A stretch of DNA of 64,000 nucleotides, from NCBI RefSeq assembly GCF_030036535.1, contig NZ_CP080388.1:558001-622000 (forward strand), written 5' to 3'. Under the pieces are notes generated by a model, which was given only the letters and a program-made list of their open reading frames with translations, was not told the origin of the DNA and searched no databases. Below, piece by piece: positions 37,064 through 45,665 of the stretch. The translations under genes were made by a program, and so were the position numbers. Each line of letters starts with the position of its first letter. Within the stretch, counting starts at the first letter, position 1. This DNA comes from Agrobacterium cucumeris. GTDB lineage: Bacteria > Pseudomonadota > Alphaproteobacteria > Rhizobiales > Rhizobiaceae.

Positions 37064-38257
37064 CTACCGCTTCGCCGCAGCCAGTTGAGCCTGGCCATCC
37101 GTGCGTTCGTCCGTGGATGCTCCAAGCACGATGGTGTCGCCTGCCTGAAGACCGCTAAGTATCTGGATGTCCGCGCCGTTATCGATACCGACCTGGACCT
37201 GCCGGATCTGGACCTCGCCCATCGCGTCCAGTATGCGCACACGCGCCGTATCGCCGGCCCGGGGCGCCCCTTCCACTGCACTGAGCGGAACCAGCACGGC
37301 GCCGCTGACGTGGCTCAAGACGATGGACACCTGCGCCGTCATGGAGGGCCGCAGGACCCCGTCCGCATTCGCCACGTCGATCAGCCCGGTGTAATAGACC
37401 GCGCCGTTGGTTGAGCCAATCCGGCTCGCAGCGGTATTGCTCTCGTTGGCGATGGAGGCCGGGGCCGGTTCCACCTGTCGCAACTCCCCATCGAAACGAC
37501 GCTTCGGATCGCCAAGAATGCTGAACCAGACCGGCAGGCCCCGCCGCACACGCACGACGTCAGCCTCGGAGATATCCGCGCGCACCGTCATTGTGTCCAA
37601 TCGCGCGATCATGACGATGGTCGGCGCGGTCTGCAGGGCATTCACGGTTTGGCCCTCGTCAGTGACGATCGCGACCACCGTGCCGGCGATTGGGGCAGTG
37701 ATGCGCGTATAGTCCAGTTCTATACCCGCAGACTCCAGCGCGACCTGCGCTTGGGCGACCTGAGCGTCCAGCGACTGAACCTCAGCCCGCGCGGTGTCTC
37801 GCATCGCAACCGCAGCGTCATACTGGGCGCGTGGCGTGGAACCACCTGCCAGCAGGTCACGCTCGCGCTCGAAATCCTTCTCGGCTTTCACCAGACCGGC
37901 GCTGCGCGCGGCGTGAACGGCGCGGATGTTGGCCAAAGCGGCCTCGCGGTCCCGCAAGGTATTGCGCCGGGTCTGGGAATCGATCTCGGCCACCAATTGG
38001 CCAGCCTCAACGATGTCACCGATCTTGACAGCCAGATGCTCGATGCGACCCGAGGCCTGGGCGCCGACACGCACCAGCTCGAGCGGTTCGAGAACCCCCG
38101 TCGCCAGCACCACCTCTTCAATGTCACCCGTTCGCGCCTGCGCCGTCACCAGTTCAAGCTTTGCCGGCGGACGCAGAAACAGCAGCCAGACGCCCAGCAG
38201 ACCGACAAGGGTTGCCGCCCCCAGGATCAAACGCTTGCGGGTAATGTGTCGTGTCAT
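37064..38257 (-). CDS. macA: MacA-type periplasmic adaptor
   Basis: A 397-residue membrane-fusion protein. It has an N-terminal anchor (LILGAATLVGLLGVWLLFL), a lipoyl/barrel-sandwich half (LVRVGAQASGRIEHLAVKIGDIVEAGQLVAEIDSQ), an alpha-hairpin, the second lipoyl half (ITAPIAGTVVAIVTDEGQTVNA) and beta-barrel domains. It bridges MacB to an outer-membrane channel, which is not encoded in this window. The gene pair lies downstream of, and on the same strand as, a two-component system that probably controls it. Confidence 0.91.
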   Translation of the reverse strand: MTRHITRKRLILGAATLVGLLGVWLLFLRPPAKLELVTAQARTGDIEEVVLATGVLEPLELVRVGAQASGRIEHLAVKIGDIVEAGQLVAEIDSQTRRNTLRDREAALANIRAVHAARSAGLVKAEKDFERERDLLAGGSTPRAQYDAAVAMRDTARAEVQSLDAQVAQAQVALESAGIELDYTRITAPIAGTVVAIVTDEGQTVNALQTAPTIVMIARLDTMTVRADISEADVVRVRRGLPVWFSILGDPKRRFDGELRQVEPAPASIANESNTAASRIGSTNGAVYYTGLIDVANADGVLRPSMTAQVSIVLSHVSGAVLVPLSAVEGAPRAGDTARVRILDAMGEVQIRQVQVGIDNGADIQILSGLQAGDTIVLGASTDERTDGQAQLAAAKR

Positions 38258-38504
38258 TTAGTCGTGGCCCATGCTATTGAAATTTGAGGGCTTTCTCTGT
38301 CACGAGAGTTACCTGAAAATTACGGAGGGTCGTCGTCGCGCCTGATCCGTTTGGCAAGCGCTGTAAAATCAACCGATCGGCAAAGAGTGTTTGCGATGTG
38401 GATGGCGTGCCAGAGACTGCCCGCCAGGCATCAAGTGATCGCGGCCGTGCTCAGCAAACGTCGACGGATAAAAACGCCTTGACCTGTTGGCGCAGGAGAC
38501 GGAC

Positions 38505-39869
38505 CTACCGCTGCTGGAAAACGCGCTTCTCGCGCCAGCGTACGGCAAATGTGCTGCCCTTGCCTGGAGCGGACGAAAGCTCAACGTAGCCGCCGTGACG
38601 GGTGACGATCTCGTTGACCATGCTGAGCCCCAGGCCCGCACCTGAGCCGTGAGGGCTGACCCGGTAGAACGGTTCGAATATGCGCGACTGCTTGTCGCCG
38701 GCAATTCCACAGCCCTGATCGGCGACAGTCACGCTGCCGTCAGCCTCAATACTGACCGATATCTGTCCTCGTCCGCCCCCGTACTGGACTGCATTACGGA
38801 CCAGATTGACGAATGCACGCTCCAGAGCTTCGGCATCCCCGGGAACGAACAGGCTTTCCGCATCGCTATCGAACGAAATCTCGTAACCTTCGGCAATCGC
38901 CAGAGGAGCAAGGTCGGCGACCACCTTCGACACAACGCTGTTGAGATCGACAGGTGCATTCTGCTGGGGCTTCTGCCGGTACTTTTCGGTGTCGAGAAGC
39001 TGGTTTGCGATTGCTGTAAGCCGCTTGATGGCCGTCTGCAGGTGTGTCTTGTCCGCACCTGGTGAAAGCGTATCGATTCTCACCTGCAGGACAGCAATCG
39101 GCGTTCGAAGTTCATGGGCCGCGTTGACGAAGAAGCGCTCCGTCGCCTCGAAGCCGCTATCGAGACGACGCAGCGCCCTGTTGATGTCGCGCACCAGACG
39201 AAGCACCTCAGTGGGCAAGCCCCGCTCTTCCACCAGGGCGCCACGTGTGTCGAGGTCGATCCTGTCGAGACGCCTGGTCAGGTCGCTGAAGGACCGCAAA
39301 GCCCAGCGTGTGACAAACGGGACGCCAATAAGGGAAATGGCGACGAGGATCAGCGCCGGCACACCGATGGCAAGGTTCCCCAACAGCACGGTCACACCAT
39401 ATTGGGACATAGAAACACCGCCGGCAAAAATCGTTGCCTCACCGGCCTCTGTGTCGAAACGCTCCATGCGGGCGACACTCAGCGGATCGTTCAGGTCACC
39501 ATGGAGCTCGACACTTCTGAACGCCCGCAGGAATGGCATGTTGTCGGCAATTTTCCCGGGAGGCGCGCCGTGTGCAAGGACAATATCTTTTCCAAGGTCT
39601 GCCACGAACCACAGGTCAGGCGCTTCCTCCATAATCTCTTTAAGCTCGGCCGTCGGAACCAGATGGGGCCGGCCATTCGGCTCGAGACGAACCGAGTCTG
39701 CGATTTCTTGAGACAGCCAGATGGACGTGATCGCCACATCGGGCTTGAGGCCAGAAAGGAGATAGAAAACCAGGCTGAGCGAGGCGATGACCGCGCAGAG
39801 CTGCAGGACAATAAAACCAAAAGTAAATCGCCAGCGAAGGGATGTGCTGGTCATCCTATTTCTGCTCAT
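38505..39869 (-). CDS. Sensor histidine kinase
   Basis: A 454-residue membrane kinase with helices at about 13-40 and 164-186 enclosing a periplasmic sensor of about 120 residues. A HAMP-like linker follows (RWALRSFSDLTRRLDRIDLD), then HisKA with ATERFFVNAAHELRTPIAVLQ, N-box VNLVRNAVQYGGG, G1 ADQGCGI, F-box IFEPFYRV and G2 GAGLGLSM. Its start overlaps the response-regulator stop by 14 bp. The partner is the upstream OmpR-type regulator, and MacAB is the likely target. The 247 bp before macA contain no gene. Confidence 0.92.
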   Translation of the reverse strand: MSRNRMTSTSLRWRFTFGFIVLQLCAVIASLSLVFYLLSGLKPDVAITSIWLSQEIADSVRLEPNGRPHLVPTAELKEIMEEAPDLWFVADLGKDIVLAHGAPPGKIADNMPFLRAFRSVELHGDLNDPLSVARMERFDTEAGEATIFAGGVSMSQYGVTVLLGNLAIGVPALILVAISLIGVPFVTRWALRSFSDLTRRLDRIDLDTRGALVEERGLPTEVLRLVRDINRALRRLDSGFEATERFFVNAAHELRTPIAVLQVRIDTLSPGADKTHLQTAIKRLTAIANQLLDTEKYRQKPQQNAPVDLNSVVSKVVADLAPLAIAEGYEISFDSDAESLFVPGDAEALERAFVNLVRNAVQYGGGRGQISVSIEADGSVTVADQGCGIAGDKQSRIFEPFYRVSPHGSGAGLGLSMVNEIVTRHGGYVELSSAPGKGSTFAVRWREKRVFQQR

Positions 39870-40530
39870 GAAGGTAGTAGCCTATGCCACGAATGTTCTT
39901 GATAACAATATCGGCCTCCGCTTCGCCAAGCTTTCGGCGCAGGCGAGACATATTGGATTCCAGTGAGTTCGACTGGATTTCATCGTCAAAGGAATAGACC
40001 TGCCCCTCAAGGGACGAGCGCAACACGGTACGACCACGATTTCTCAGAAGAGTTTCGATGATGAGCAGTTCCCTGCGGGTGAGCGCAAGCCTGATGCCGT
40101 TGACATGCACATCGCATGAAACCCGATCGTAGGTAACGTTTCCTGCCGACAGGACGAATGGGCCGGCTGTCGGCACCCGCCTCAGCACAGCGCTCATTCT
40201 GGCAATCAGCTCGGGAATTTCGAACGGCTTCGGCAAATAGTCATCGGCCCCGTCATTGAGGCCGGAAATTCGCTCGTCGGTCGACCTCAGAGCGGAGATG
40301 ATGATCGATCGCGTATTTGAACCCGTGCGGTGCAAATCGGCGAGGAAGGTACTGCCATCGCCATCCGGCAGTTGCCGGTCGATAAGGACAATATCGTAAT
40401 CCGCCATGGCGATTGCTTCCCGCGCCATCGCCAGATCTCCAACAGCGTCCAGCACGATGCCATGCTGCGAGAGGGCCGTCCTCAAGGCATCCGTCATTTC
40501 CGGATCGTCTTCGATAAGCAGAAGTTTCAT
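39856..40530 (-). CDS. OmpR-family response regulator
   Basis: A 224-residue regulator. The receiver has acidic Glu7-Asp8-Asp9 (LIEDD), phosphoacceptor Asp51 (LIDRQLP), Ser in IIISAL and Lys in LPKPF. The C-terminal winged helix has LTRRELLIIETLLRNRGRTVLR, SNSLESNMSRLRRKL and IRGIGYYL. The ATG at 40530 begins the conserved MKLLLIEDD; an 18-codon upstream extension is not expected. It is the first gene of an operon-like series with the kinase, macA and macB on the same strand. Confidence 0.92.
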   Translation of the reverse strand: MKLLLIEDDPEMTDALRTALSQHGIVLDAVGDLAMAREAIAMADYDIVLIDRQLPDGDGSTFLADLHRTGSNTRSIIISALRSTDERISGLNDGADDYLPKPFEIPELIARMSAVLRRVPTAGPFVLSAGNVTYDRVSCDVHVNGIRLALTRRELLIIETLLRNRGRTVLRSSLEGQVYSFDDEIQSNSLESNMSRLRRKLGEAEADIVIKNIRGIGYYLHEQK

Positions 40531-40728
40531 AGTGGCCTGATCGTGCAAGTCCCGGACAGCTGTTCTCAAGAATTCTAACAGCAAATTGATATGTGTGGTT
40601 CAGATAAACTCGACTGCCATGACCGACTGGCCGCCAAGTCAATCGGCGGTCCAGATGTCCGGCACCGGGGAACCGAAACCTGCTGAGTATCCAGCCGGCT
40701 TTTAGTCCCCGTCGCCAAGGCCAGCCCC

Positions 40729-41013
40729 TTATCGGCAGCGGCCGTAGTTATCGCGATATCTGCAACCGTAATCGCGCCGGTCCCGATTTTCCCAGTGATC
40801 GCGACGGTTCCTGTCGTTTCGTTCACTGATGTTCCCGATGACCGCACCTCCAGCACCTCCCGCGGCGGCTCCCACTGCAGCACCTTGCCACGTGCCGCTT
40901 GCCAGCCCGCCAATGATGGCGCCACTGGCCGCACCAATACCGGCGCCCTTTTCCGTCTGGCTGCAAGCCGTCAGCGTCAAACAAACGAATATGCCTGAAA
41001 TGATCTTTTTCAT
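40729..41013 (-). CDS. Glycine-zipper lipoprotein
   Basis: A 94-residue lipoprotein precursor. The signal peptide ends in lipobox LTAC (Cys17). A glycine zipper follows (KGAGIGAASGAIIGGLASGTWQGAAVGAAAGGAGGAVIG), as in small YMGG/OmpA-linked stress lipoproteins. A basic, Arg/Asp/Tyr-rich C-terminal tail with two cysteines completes it. It is probably outer-membrane associated. It lies upstream of the two-component operon on the same strand, separated by about 200 bp, so co-regulation with the efflux system is possible but not shown. Confidence 0.8.
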   Translation of the reverse strand: MKKIISGIFVCLTLTACSQTEKGAGIGAASGAIIGGLASGTWQGAAVGAAAGGAGGAVIGNISERNDRNRRDHWENRDRRDYGCRYRDNYGRCR

Positions 41014-41372
41014 GTCTGTCCTTTCGATCCATCGCCGCTACGGTCGCCCGTCGACCGTGGAGACGCACCAAGGTGCAGACATATGGCCACCGAAAATTAC
41101 GTGGAAGTTACGCAGAACCGTCGGCGTCGACACCGGTCGAAAGTGCAAATTCGTGTAGGATGCGCGTCTTCACGATAAGTCATTCTCAGCTAATTCCGCC
41201 CGCCTCATCGATAGGCTCCGACGCCGCCGTGTCAATCACTGCGTTTGAGAATGGTGGGTCGAAATACTGGGGCAGACCGTTGCCGAGCTTGCCTATGGAG
41301 ATTGACGGCGGTTCGGCGGCCCTGACCGGAAGGATAGTCCGGCCGCCGGCAGATGGCCTGTTTCTGCAGCCC
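41014..41372. other. Intergenic interval, nothing recognised
   Basis: About 360 bp between the glycine-zipper lipoprotein and the iron ABC ATPase genes. A minus-strand open frame at 41186-41434 runs into the ATPase gene but has no ribosome site or family match. It may be old coding debris downstream of the iron operon. Confidence 0.3.
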
Positions 41373-42125
41373 TCAGATAGCTCCGTCGACGATAACCATC
41401 GGCCGACCCTGGGAACAGGGCTCGATGCGGGCATCGATGCGATAGATATCGCGCAGCATGTCCGAGGTTATCACCGCCTCGGTACTGCCGCTCACCACCA
41501 TTTCACCGCGGGCGATCACCATCGTATTCTCGCAATAGCGCAGCGCATGGTTGAGGTCGTGCAGGGCGATCAACACGATCATGCCGGTTTTCTGGGCAAG
41601 CTCGGTGACGAAGCCCAGAACCTCGATCTGCCGGTGAAGATCAAGCGCCGATGTCGGCTCGTCCATCAGCAGCACTTCCGGCTTGCGCGCCAGTGCCTGC
41701 GCCAGCGACACCAGCTGCCGCTGGCCGCCGGATAGCTCGCCAAGGCCGCGGAAAGCAAGATCGTGGATTTTCAGCGCCTTGAGAATGGCATCTATCTCAA
41801 ACAGCTCATCATCCTGAACCCGCCAGCCACCGCCCTGTTTGGCGGAAAGAAGCACGGATTCATAGACCGTCAGAACGGCATTGGCGCCGGTATCCTGCGG
41901 CATGTAACAAATGGCGCGGTTGCCGCGCGCCGTATCGGAGAGTTCGACCAGGCCGGGACCGGAGATCAGGCTGGCAATGCGCTTGAAAAGCGTGGATTTG
42001 CCGGCGGCGTTGGGGCCGATCACTGCCGTCACGCTGCCGCTTTCCAGCGTATCGATGCCGACCTTGGACAGAACCGTGGTGCGGCCATAGGCGGCACCGA
42101 CATCCTTCAGTGCGAGCGCTACCAT
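41373..42125 (-). CDS. Iron/siderophore ABC transporter ATPase (FepC type)
   Basis: A 250-residue ATPase of the iron-chelate/B12 importer family. Walker A is GPNAAGKST (37-45), Q-loop CYMPQDTG, signature LSGGQRQLVSLAQAL, Walker B EVLLMDEPTSALD and switch His in LIALHDLNHAL. It powers uptake through the adjacent permease, whose stop region it overlaps by 7 bp. It is the last gene of the operon (binding protein 2, binding protein 1, permease, ATPase). Confidence 0.9.
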   Translation of the reverse strand: MVALALKDVGAAYGRTTVLSKVGIDTLESGSVTAVIGPNAAGKSTLFKRIASLISGPGLVELSDTARGNRAICYMPQDTGANAVLTVYESVLLSAKQGGGWRVQDDELFEIDAILKALKIHDLAFRGLGELSGGQRQLVSLAQALARKPEVLLMDEPTSALDLHRQIEVLGFVTELAQKTGMIVLIALHDLNHALRYCENTMVIARGEMVVSGSTEAVITSDMLRDIYRIDARIEPCSQGRPMVIVDGAI

Positions 42126-43186
42126 GCGCGTCTCCTGTTGCCGAAAATGAGCACGAAAAAGAACGGTACGCCGACCAGCGCCGTAATGACCCCGATCGGC
42201 AGAATGGCGCCGGGTATGAGGATCTTGCTGATGACCGAGGTGGTTGACAGAAGCAGCGCGCCGCAGATCACCGAGCCGGGCAGGAAAAAGCGCTGATCTT
42301 CACCGACCAGCATACGGGCGATGTGCGGACCGACAAGCCCGACAAATCCGATGGTGCCGACGAAAGAAACAGGAATGGCCGCCAGAAGGCTGACCGTCAG
42401 CATGGTTTGCAACCGCAGCCGGCGCACATTGATGCCCATGCTGGCCGCCTTGTCATCGCCCAGCCTGAGTGCCGTCAGCGCCCAGGCGTTGCGCATGAAC
42501 ATCGGCACGGTGATGACGAGGATGGCCGCGGTCACATAGACCTTTTCCCAGGTTGCCTTCGTCAAGCTGCCCATGGTCCAGAAAACGACGGCGGCAAGCG
42601 CCTGTTCGGAGGCCAGATATTCCAGCAGCGACAGCGCCGCATTGAAGGTGAAGACCAGCGCGATGCCGAGGAGCACGATGGTTTCGACCGTCACACCACG
42701 CAGCGTAGAGGCAAAATGGATGAAAAGCGCCGCAACCATGGCCATGATGAAGGCGTTGATCGGCACCATATAATGCACGGCACCCGGAAAGATCGCCACG
42801 CCGCCAACGAGCGCCAGCGCCGCGCCAAAACTTGCAGCGGCAGAAATGCCGAGCGTGAAGGGGCTGGCGAGCGGGTTGGACAGGATGGTCTGCATCTGCG
42901 CGCCCGCAACCGACAGCGATGCGCCGACAGTGACCGCCATCAGCGCAATCGGCATGCGGATATCCCAGATCACCACTCGCAGCTGGTTTGCAGCAGCGGC
43001 CGGATCGGCAATGGTCGCCAGAACTTCGGAAATTGTATAGCGCGCCGGGCCGAGCGCCATATCCGCGGCCATGCTGAAACACAGGGCGATGAAAAGCCCG
43101 ACAAGAATAACGATCCTGCGCGCGGCAAGGGCGCGATATTGATCGCGCCCACTGACGCCAACGGCGCTTTCATTCAGCGAACTCAT
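42119..43186 (-). CDS. Iron/siderophore ABC transporter permease (FecCD type)
   Basis: A 355-residue FecCD/BtuC-type permease with about ten helices. Family landmarks are [50 protein letters not shown] (the coupling region) and [29 protein letters not shown] near the C-terminus. It overlaps both neighbours (4 bp with the binding protein gene, 7 bp with the ATPase gene), so the three are translationally coupled. Confidence 0.92.
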   Translation of the reverse strand: [355 protein letters not shown]

Positions 43187-44322
43187 TGGTTCAAACCTTT
43201 TTCGAGCGAGGCGAAATAGCCCGGCTTGTAGGTAACGGGGAGGAACTTCCGGTAAAATTCCTCAGCGTTTTTTTCCGGGTCGAGATCAGCGAAGAGGTCC
43301 GGATGGAACCACTTGGCAAATTGCTGGATCGGCAAAAACTCGTAAGGAGCGCCATAAAACTGGTGCCAGACGGCATGGACATTGCCCTGCTTGACCGCCT
43401 TCAGTTCCGGAAACGGCGTACGCGTCATCAGATTGGCCAGCCGCTCGCGCGAAAGCGCCGTGTCTGCTCCGAGCCCAAGGGGAACGAACTGGTTGATATC
43501 GGATTCCGCCGCCCAGTTCGAGCCGGTGACGATGACATGGTCAGGATCAGCGACGACCAGCTGCTCGGGATTGAGATCGCCGAAGGTCGTCTTGATGATG
43601 CCGTCGGCAATATTGTGACCACCGGCCAGATCAACCATCGCGCCGAAATTGGCGGATCCAAAGGTGCGGCAGCAATTGTTCTCGCCGGAAATGCCGGGCG
43701 AACGCTCGATAAAGACATTCGGGCGCTTGAGGTCCTTGACGCTGGCGACCCGGTCGGTCACGCGGGCGATTTCAGCACGGCGATAGGCGATGAATTCCTT
43801 GGCGCGCTCTTCCGCACCGAACAGTTTTCCGAGAATTTCGATCGAGGCTTCGCTGTTCTTATCGGGATCGATACGGAAATCGAGATAAACGATCTTGATG
43901 CCGGCAGCGGCAGCCTTCTCTTCGAAACCACTTTCCTTGGCGGTTTTTTCCGTTTCCAGATTGAGGGTGATCACGTCAGGAGAAAGGGTGATCGCCGTTT
44001 CCAGGCTGAAGTCACCCTGCGGCAGATAACCGAAGCGCGGCAGTTTCTCGATCTGCGGAAAACGCTCGACATAGGCCGTGTAGCTGTCGGGGTCCTTCTT
44101 GAGCAGATCGTCACGCCAGCCGACGATGTTTTCGAAGGTCTTGTCGCCCTTCAGCGCCGCGATGACGTGGATCTGGCGGGCTTCGCCAACGATGACACGC
44201 TTGGCCGGCAGGTCCAGTTCGACCTTGCGGCCGGTGACATCGGTGATCTCGCCTGCATGGGCTGTTACGGCGAGAAGAGAGAAGGCCAGCACCGCAAGAT
44301 GCCTCAGAGCATTGAGCCGCAT
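43183..44322 (-). CDS. Iron-chelate ABC binding protein 1
   Basis: A 379-residue periplasmic (TroA/FepB-type) binding protein with a signal peptide ending VTAHA. The N-terminal block DVTGRKVELDLPAKRVIVGEARQIHVIAAL and the later KPxVITLN and NVFIERSPG.SGENNCC segments are shared with the paralogue just upstream (44419-45552). Two adjacent cysteines occur in each. Two binding proteins for one permease suggest that the importer accepts two related ferric chelates. Confidence 0.88.
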   Translation of the reverse strand: MRLNALRHLAVLAFSLLAVTAHAGEITDVTGRKVELDLPAKRVIVGEARQIHVIAALKGDKTFENIVGWRDDLLKKDPDSYTAYVERFPQIEKLPRFGYLPQGDFSLETAITLSPDVITLNLETEKTAKESGFEEKAAAAGIKIVYLDFRIDPDKNSEASIEILGKLFGAEERAKEFIAYRRAEIARVTDRVASVKDLKRPNVFIERSPGISGENNCCRTFGSANFGAMVDLAGGHNIADGIIKTTFGDLNPEQLVVADPDHVIVTGSNWAAESDINQFVPLGLGADTALSRERLANLMTRTPFPELKAVKQGNVHAVWHQFYGAPYEFLPIQQFAKWFHPDLFADLDPEKNAEEFYRKFLPVTYKPGYFASLEKGLNQ

Positions 44323-44359
44323 GAGAAGTCCTCATTGAGTTCCAAAAGAAAATGATGAA

Positions 44360-44375
44360 ACCGCATCACTGCGGT
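44360..44375 (-). promoter_or_regulatory. Hairpin between the two binding-protein genes
   Basis: ACCGCA and TGCGGT form a six-pair stem with a TCAC loop in the 96-bp gap between the two binding-protein genes. It has no T-run. It could act as an mRNA processing or stabilising element that sets different levels of the two proteins. Confidence 0.4.
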
Positions 44376-44418
44376 CTCATCCATCGAACGGACGGCGCTC
44401 CTCTTCACCGTCCCTGTC

Positions 44419-45552
44419 TTATTTCGCGTCCTTCAGCGACACGAAGTAGCCGGGCTTGTAATCAAGCGGCAGGAAGCGGGCATGCAATTCCTTGAAGGTC
44501 GCCTCGGGATCGAGATCCTTGAAGAGATCAGGATGCAGCCACTTGGCGATTTCCTGAATGGCCACGAACTGGTACGGGTTGTTGTAGAACTGGTGCCAGA
44601 TGGCGTGGACATTGCCGTCCTTCACCGCCTGCACACCGGTAAAGGCCGGGCGCTTGGTAAGGTTTTCGAGCTTCCGATGCGCTTCCTTCACATCCGCACC
44701 ATAACCGACACCGACCCAGTTGCCGCCGGGAACGTAGCCATTCCAGTTACCGCCGGTGATGATGATCTGCTCCGGGTTGGAGGCGATGATCTGTTCCGGA
44801 TTGACGGTGCCGAAGGTGCCGGGAATGATATCCTTGGCCATGTTGATGCCGCCGGCAAGCTCGACCATCTTGCCGAAATTCTCGTTGCCGAAGGACATGC
44901 AGCAATCGTCGGAGTAACCGCCGGCGCGCTCGACAAACACCACCGGCTTCTTCGGATTGGCCTTGGCGAGTGTATCGGTGACCTTGGCGATGGAGTCAGC
45001 ACGGAACTTGATGAAGTCCTCGGCGATCTTTTCCTTGCCCGTCAGCTTGCCCATCAGGCGCATGCTCGGCTCGGTATTTTCCATCGGCTTTTCACGGAAG
45101 TCGACATAAACAAGCGGAATGCCAACCTTGGCGAGCTTCTCGATGTAGCCTGCCTCTTCGGTCGCCGTCTTGGCGTCGATATTCATCAGGATCACGTCCG
45201 GCTTAAGCGCAACGGCCTGCTCGACGTCGAAAGTGCCGTCCTTCATGCCGCCAAAGGTCGGCAGCTTGGCGATCTCAGGATATTTGGCAAGATAGGCGTC
45301 ATAGGTTTCCGGATCGGCCTTGGCGAGGTCATCGCGCCAGCCGACGACGTGCTGGAAAGGGTTTTCCTTGTCGAGCGCCGCGAGGAAATAGATCTGCCGG
45401 CCTTCACCGAGAATGACGTGCGAAACGGGAACATTGACTTCGACATCCCGGCCGGTCACATCCTTGACAGTGACCTTTTCGGCCAGTGCCGGCCAGGCGG
45501 CGGATACGAGAAGGCCAAGGGCAAGTGCCGTGGATTTGGCTGAGATGCGTAT
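44419..45552 (-). CDS. Iron-chelate ABC binding protein 2 (apparent ATA start)
   Basis: A 377-residue paralogue of binding protein 1. An intact signal peptide (RISAKSTALALGLLVSAAWPALA) precedes EKVTVKDVTGRDVEV, but no ATG, GTG or TTG lies in frame between the upstream stop and a GTG inside the mature part. The codon where the paralogue has its ATG (M-R-L) is ATA (45550-45552), nine bases after GGAGAG. Starting at the internal GTG (45459) would remove the export signal. I therefore take ATA as the start, possibly an ATG-to-ATA change. First gene of the iron operon, behind a RirA-type box. Confidence 0.85.
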   Translation of the reverse strand: MRISAKSTALALGLLVSAAWPALAEKVTVKDVTGRDVEVNVPVSHVILGEGRQIYFLAALDKENPFQHVVGWRDDLAKADPETYDAYLAKYPEIAKLPTFGGMKDGTFDVEQAVALKPDVILMNIDAKTATEEAGYIEKLAKVGIPLVYVDFREKPMENTEPSMRLMGKLTGKEKIAEDFIKFRADSIAKVTDTLAKANPKKPVVFVERAGGYSDDCCMSFGNENFGKMVELAGGINMAKDIIPGTFGTVNPEQIIASNPEQIIITGGNWNGYVPGGNWVGVGYGADVKEAHRKLENLTKRPAFTGVQAVKDGNVHAIWHQFYNNPYQFVAIQEIAKWLHPDLFKDLDPEATFKELHARFLPLDYKPGYFVSLKDAK

Positions 45553-45597
45553 CGGATATTGCTCTCCAGTGTTGACTGGCGGGGCTGTATTATTTTC

Positions 45598-45612
45598 TGA
45601 CTGTACTAGTCA
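45598..45612. promoter_or_regulatory. Iron-responsive operator (RirA type)
   Basis: TGACTGTACTAGTCA fits the rhizobial iron-responsive operator TGA-N9-TCA and is a perfect inverted repeat TGACT-N5-AGTCA. It lies between the divergent binding-protein and methyltransferase genes, 46 bp and 54 bp from their starts. RirA would repress both when iron is sufficient. Confidence 0.7.
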
Positions 45613-45665
45613 ACATTTATGTTTTAGAGCCATTCTCAACTGACCGGCGCATGGGTTGAAGACCA

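Noticed and set aside
42323..45543. Plus-strand frames of 298, 389 and 353 codons across the iron transporter
   Set aside because: All are antisense to clear ABC components with overlapping starts and stops; compositions are non-protein-like.
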